A stretch of 64,000 nt of DNA, taken from assembly GCF_003111645.1 (NCBI RefSeq), contig NZ_CP022187.1, positions 310,001 to 374,000 on the forward strand. Direction: 5' to 3'. The notes under the pieces are model-generated. The model was not told the origin of the DNA. It ran no database searches and worked only from the letters and a program-made list of their open reading frames with translations. The DNA is from Parazoarcus communis (GTDB lineage: Bacteria; Pseudomonadota; Gammaproteobacteria; Burkholderiales; Rhodocyclaceae). Shown here in pieces: positions 60,393 to 64,000 of the stretch (position 1 is the stretch's first letter; each line of letters begins with the position of its first letter). The position numbers were made by a program, and so were the translations under genes.

Positions 60393-61754
60393 TCAGCCGT
60401 CCAGGCTGATACGCCGAAAATCGCCGAGTATGCGTTGCAGATGCACGAGGAAGCGCGCGGCGAGCACCCCGTCGACGACGCGGTGATCCCATGACAGGCA
60501 CAGGGGCAGGATCAGGCGCGGCACGAACTGCTTGCCGTCCCAGACCGGTTTCGTCTGCGCACGCGTGACGCCGAGAATTGCGACTTCGGGGGCATTGATG
60601 ATGGGCGTGAATCCGGTCCCGCCGATGCCGCCGAGGCTCGATACGGTGAAGCATCCGCCCGACATGTCTGCGGGGCCGAGCTTGCCGTCGCGTGCCTTCT
60701 TCGCAAGCGCGGCAGCCTCTGCCGCGATGTCGTGGAGGCCCTTGCGGTCGGCGTCGCGGATCACCGGCACGACGAGGCCGTTGGGCGTATCGGCCGCGAA
60801 GGCGATATGGAAGTAGCGCTTGTAGACGAGGTTCTCGCCGTCGAGGCTGGCATTGAACTCGGGGAATGCCTTCAGGGCCGAAACGCAGGCCTTGATCAGG
60901 AAGGCGAGCATGGTGAGCTTCTTGCCGCTTTTCTCGTTTTCCGAGTTGAGGGCGATGCGGAAGGCCTCGAGGTCGGTGATGTCGGCCTCGTCGAAGTTGG
61001 TTACGTGAGGGATGACGATGGCGTTGCGCGATAGGTTGGCGCCCGAGATCTTCTTGATGCGCGACAGCGGCATCGATTCCACGGGGCCGAACTTCGCGAA
61101 ATCGACCTTGGGCCAGGGCAGCAGGTCGAGCCCACTGCCTGCGCTGGCTGCTGCCGGTGTCTTGCCCGGCACGATGCCGGACTGCATCGAGGCCTTGATG
61201 TGAGCGCTCACATCTTCCCGCGTGATCCGGCCGTTGCGCCCGCTGGGGCGCACTGTTGCGAGGTCGACGCCAAGCTCGCGCGCGTAGTGACGAATCGAGG
61301 GGCTGGCGTGTACCTTGCCGCCCGCCGGAAGGGCCGGCGCGGGCACGGCGGCTGGCGCTGATGACGAGACCGGCACGGCTGGCGCTGATGACGAGACCGG
61401 CACGGCTGGCGAGGACGGCGCGGACGGCGCTGCGACCACGGGCGCTGGCGCTGCGGGTGTGCTCGCCGGCGCTGTGGGGGCGTCCGTTTGCGCGGGCGCG
61501 GCGGCCGCGTCAGCGGAGGCGTCCATCGTGATCAGCAAGCTGCCTTTGGACAGGCGGTCGCCCACCTTTACCCGCACTTCGCGCACGATGCCGGTATGCG
61601 GAGACGGCACGTCCATCGTGGCCTTGTCCGACTCCAGGGTGACGATGGGTTCGTCGGCCCTGATCGAATCGCCAGCTTGCACCAGCACTTCGATCACCGG
61701 CACGTCGTTGTAGTCGCCGATGTCCGGGACAAATATTTCCAGGGCTTGGGTCAT
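60393..61754 (-). CDS. aceF: Pyruvate dehydrogenase E2, dihydrolipoyl acetyltransferase
   Basis: A 453-residue core subunit of the pyruvate dehydrogenase complex, transferring the acetyl group from lipoyl-lysine to CoA. It has one lipoyl domain (lipoyl Lys in VTLESDKATMDVPSP), an Ala/Pro/Ser/Val linker with a 27-bp tandem repeat, an E1/E3-binding domain (ASPSIRHYARELGVDLATV) and a catalytic domain ending with the active-site motif DHRVVDG. Many gammaproteobacterial E2s have three lipoyl domains; one is common in betaproteobacteria. It follows aceE on the same strand, 27 bp apart. Confidence 0.96.
   Translation of the reverse strand: MTQALEIFVPDIGDYNDVPVIEVLVQAGDSIRADEPIVTLESDKATMDVPSPHTGIVREVRVKVGDRLSKGSLLITMDASADAAAAPAQTDAPTAPASTPAAPAPVVAAPSAPSSPAVPVSSSAPAVPVSSSAPAAVPAPALPAGGKVHASPSIRHYARELGVDLATVRPSGRNGRITREDVSAHIKASMQSGIVPGKTPAAASAGSGLDLLPWPKVDFAKFGPVESMPLSRIKKISGANLSRNAIVIPHVTNFDEADITDLEAFRIALNSENEKSGKKLTMLAFLIKACVSALKAFPEFNASLDGENLVYKRYFHIAFAADTPNGLVVPVIRDADRKGLHDIAAEAAALAKKARDGKLGPADMSGGCFTVSSLGGIGGTGFTPIINAPEVAILGVTRAQTKPVWDGKQFVPRLILPLCLSWDHRVVDGVLAARFLVHLQRILGDFRRISLDG
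61354..61407. repeat. 27-bp tandem repeat in the aceF linker
   Basis: Two exact 27-bp copies in tandem (61354–61380 and 61381–61407) encode two identical nine-residue blocks in the Ala/Pro/Val/Ser linker between the lipoyl and E1/E3-binding domains. It stays in frame, so linker length can change without harm. Confidence 0.9.
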
Positions 61755-61781
61755 AACGGTTTCCTGATGTCGAATTGCGGC

Positions 61782-64000
<2,219 letters not shown>

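Overview
The window is GC-rich, densely coded chromosomal DNA of a betaproteobacterium, most like the Azoarcus/Thauera/Aromatoleum group (Rhodocyclales). This placement is an inference from gene content: gloB–methyltransferase–rnhA–dnaQ, an nfeD–slipin pair, a cydP-A-B-X-ybgE operon, a CadR/ZntA pair and an octaheme tetrathionate-reductase-type cytochrome. No insertion sequence, prophage, integrase or CRISPR array was seen.

Layout. 0–1.6 kb: start of a secreted protein, then a response regulator–diguanylate cyclase and a receiver-only regulator. 1.7–8.6 kb: housekeeping genes (gloB, methyltransferase, rnhA, dnaQ, a CBS-domain protein, nqrM, a spermidine-synthase-like gene and mutS). 8.8–17.2 kb: a type VI secretion satellite cluster (tssA, OmpA-like, tagF, tssM, M15 peptidase and an unknown membrane protein). 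17.2–19.7 kb: a rhodanese operon, proQ, creA, a 53-aa membrane protein and tRNA-Thr(UGU). 19.8–23.4 kb: an inverted-repeat element, zntA with divergent cadR, and a LEA-type lipoprotein. 23.4–30.2 kb: a GGDEF/EAL protein, an HDOD protein, a Cache chemoreceptor, sodC with a partner, and a BrkB-family protein. 30.2–37.6 kb: proVWX, cysK, nfeD and slipin. 37.6–39.9 kb: an exported sulfide:quinone oxidoreductase-like operon with a rhodanese. 40.2–43.7 kb: a CheR–PAS–histidine kinase fusion and its NarL-type regulator. 45.2–47.4 kb: octaheme cytochrome plus cytochrome b. 47.6–51.0 kb: the cytochrome bd operon behind a perfect FNR box. 51.1–59.3 kb: a sigma-54-controlled redox cluster. 60.4–64 kb: aceF and the 3' part of aceE.

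The most interesting part is 51.1–58.5 kb. A sigma-54 activator with a cysteine-rich PAS domain is followed by an orphan Rieske protein, a NifX-like protein with eleven consecutive histidines, a glutaredoxin–CcdA fusion, a SLAC1/TehA-type anion channel, a PVCTTE peroxiredoxin, an unrecognised 130-aa protein and a metallo-beta-lactamase-fold protein with a broken metal motif. Three sigma-54-type promoters lie in the gaps. Palindromes built on TGCCA...TGGCA lie upstream of the activator and upstream of the promoters. Together they look like one compact regulon that handles a redox or reactive-sulfur signal; that role is inference. Two separate rhodanese operons (17–18 kb and 37–40 kb) share a 15-base upstream element, so sulfur handling recurs across the window.
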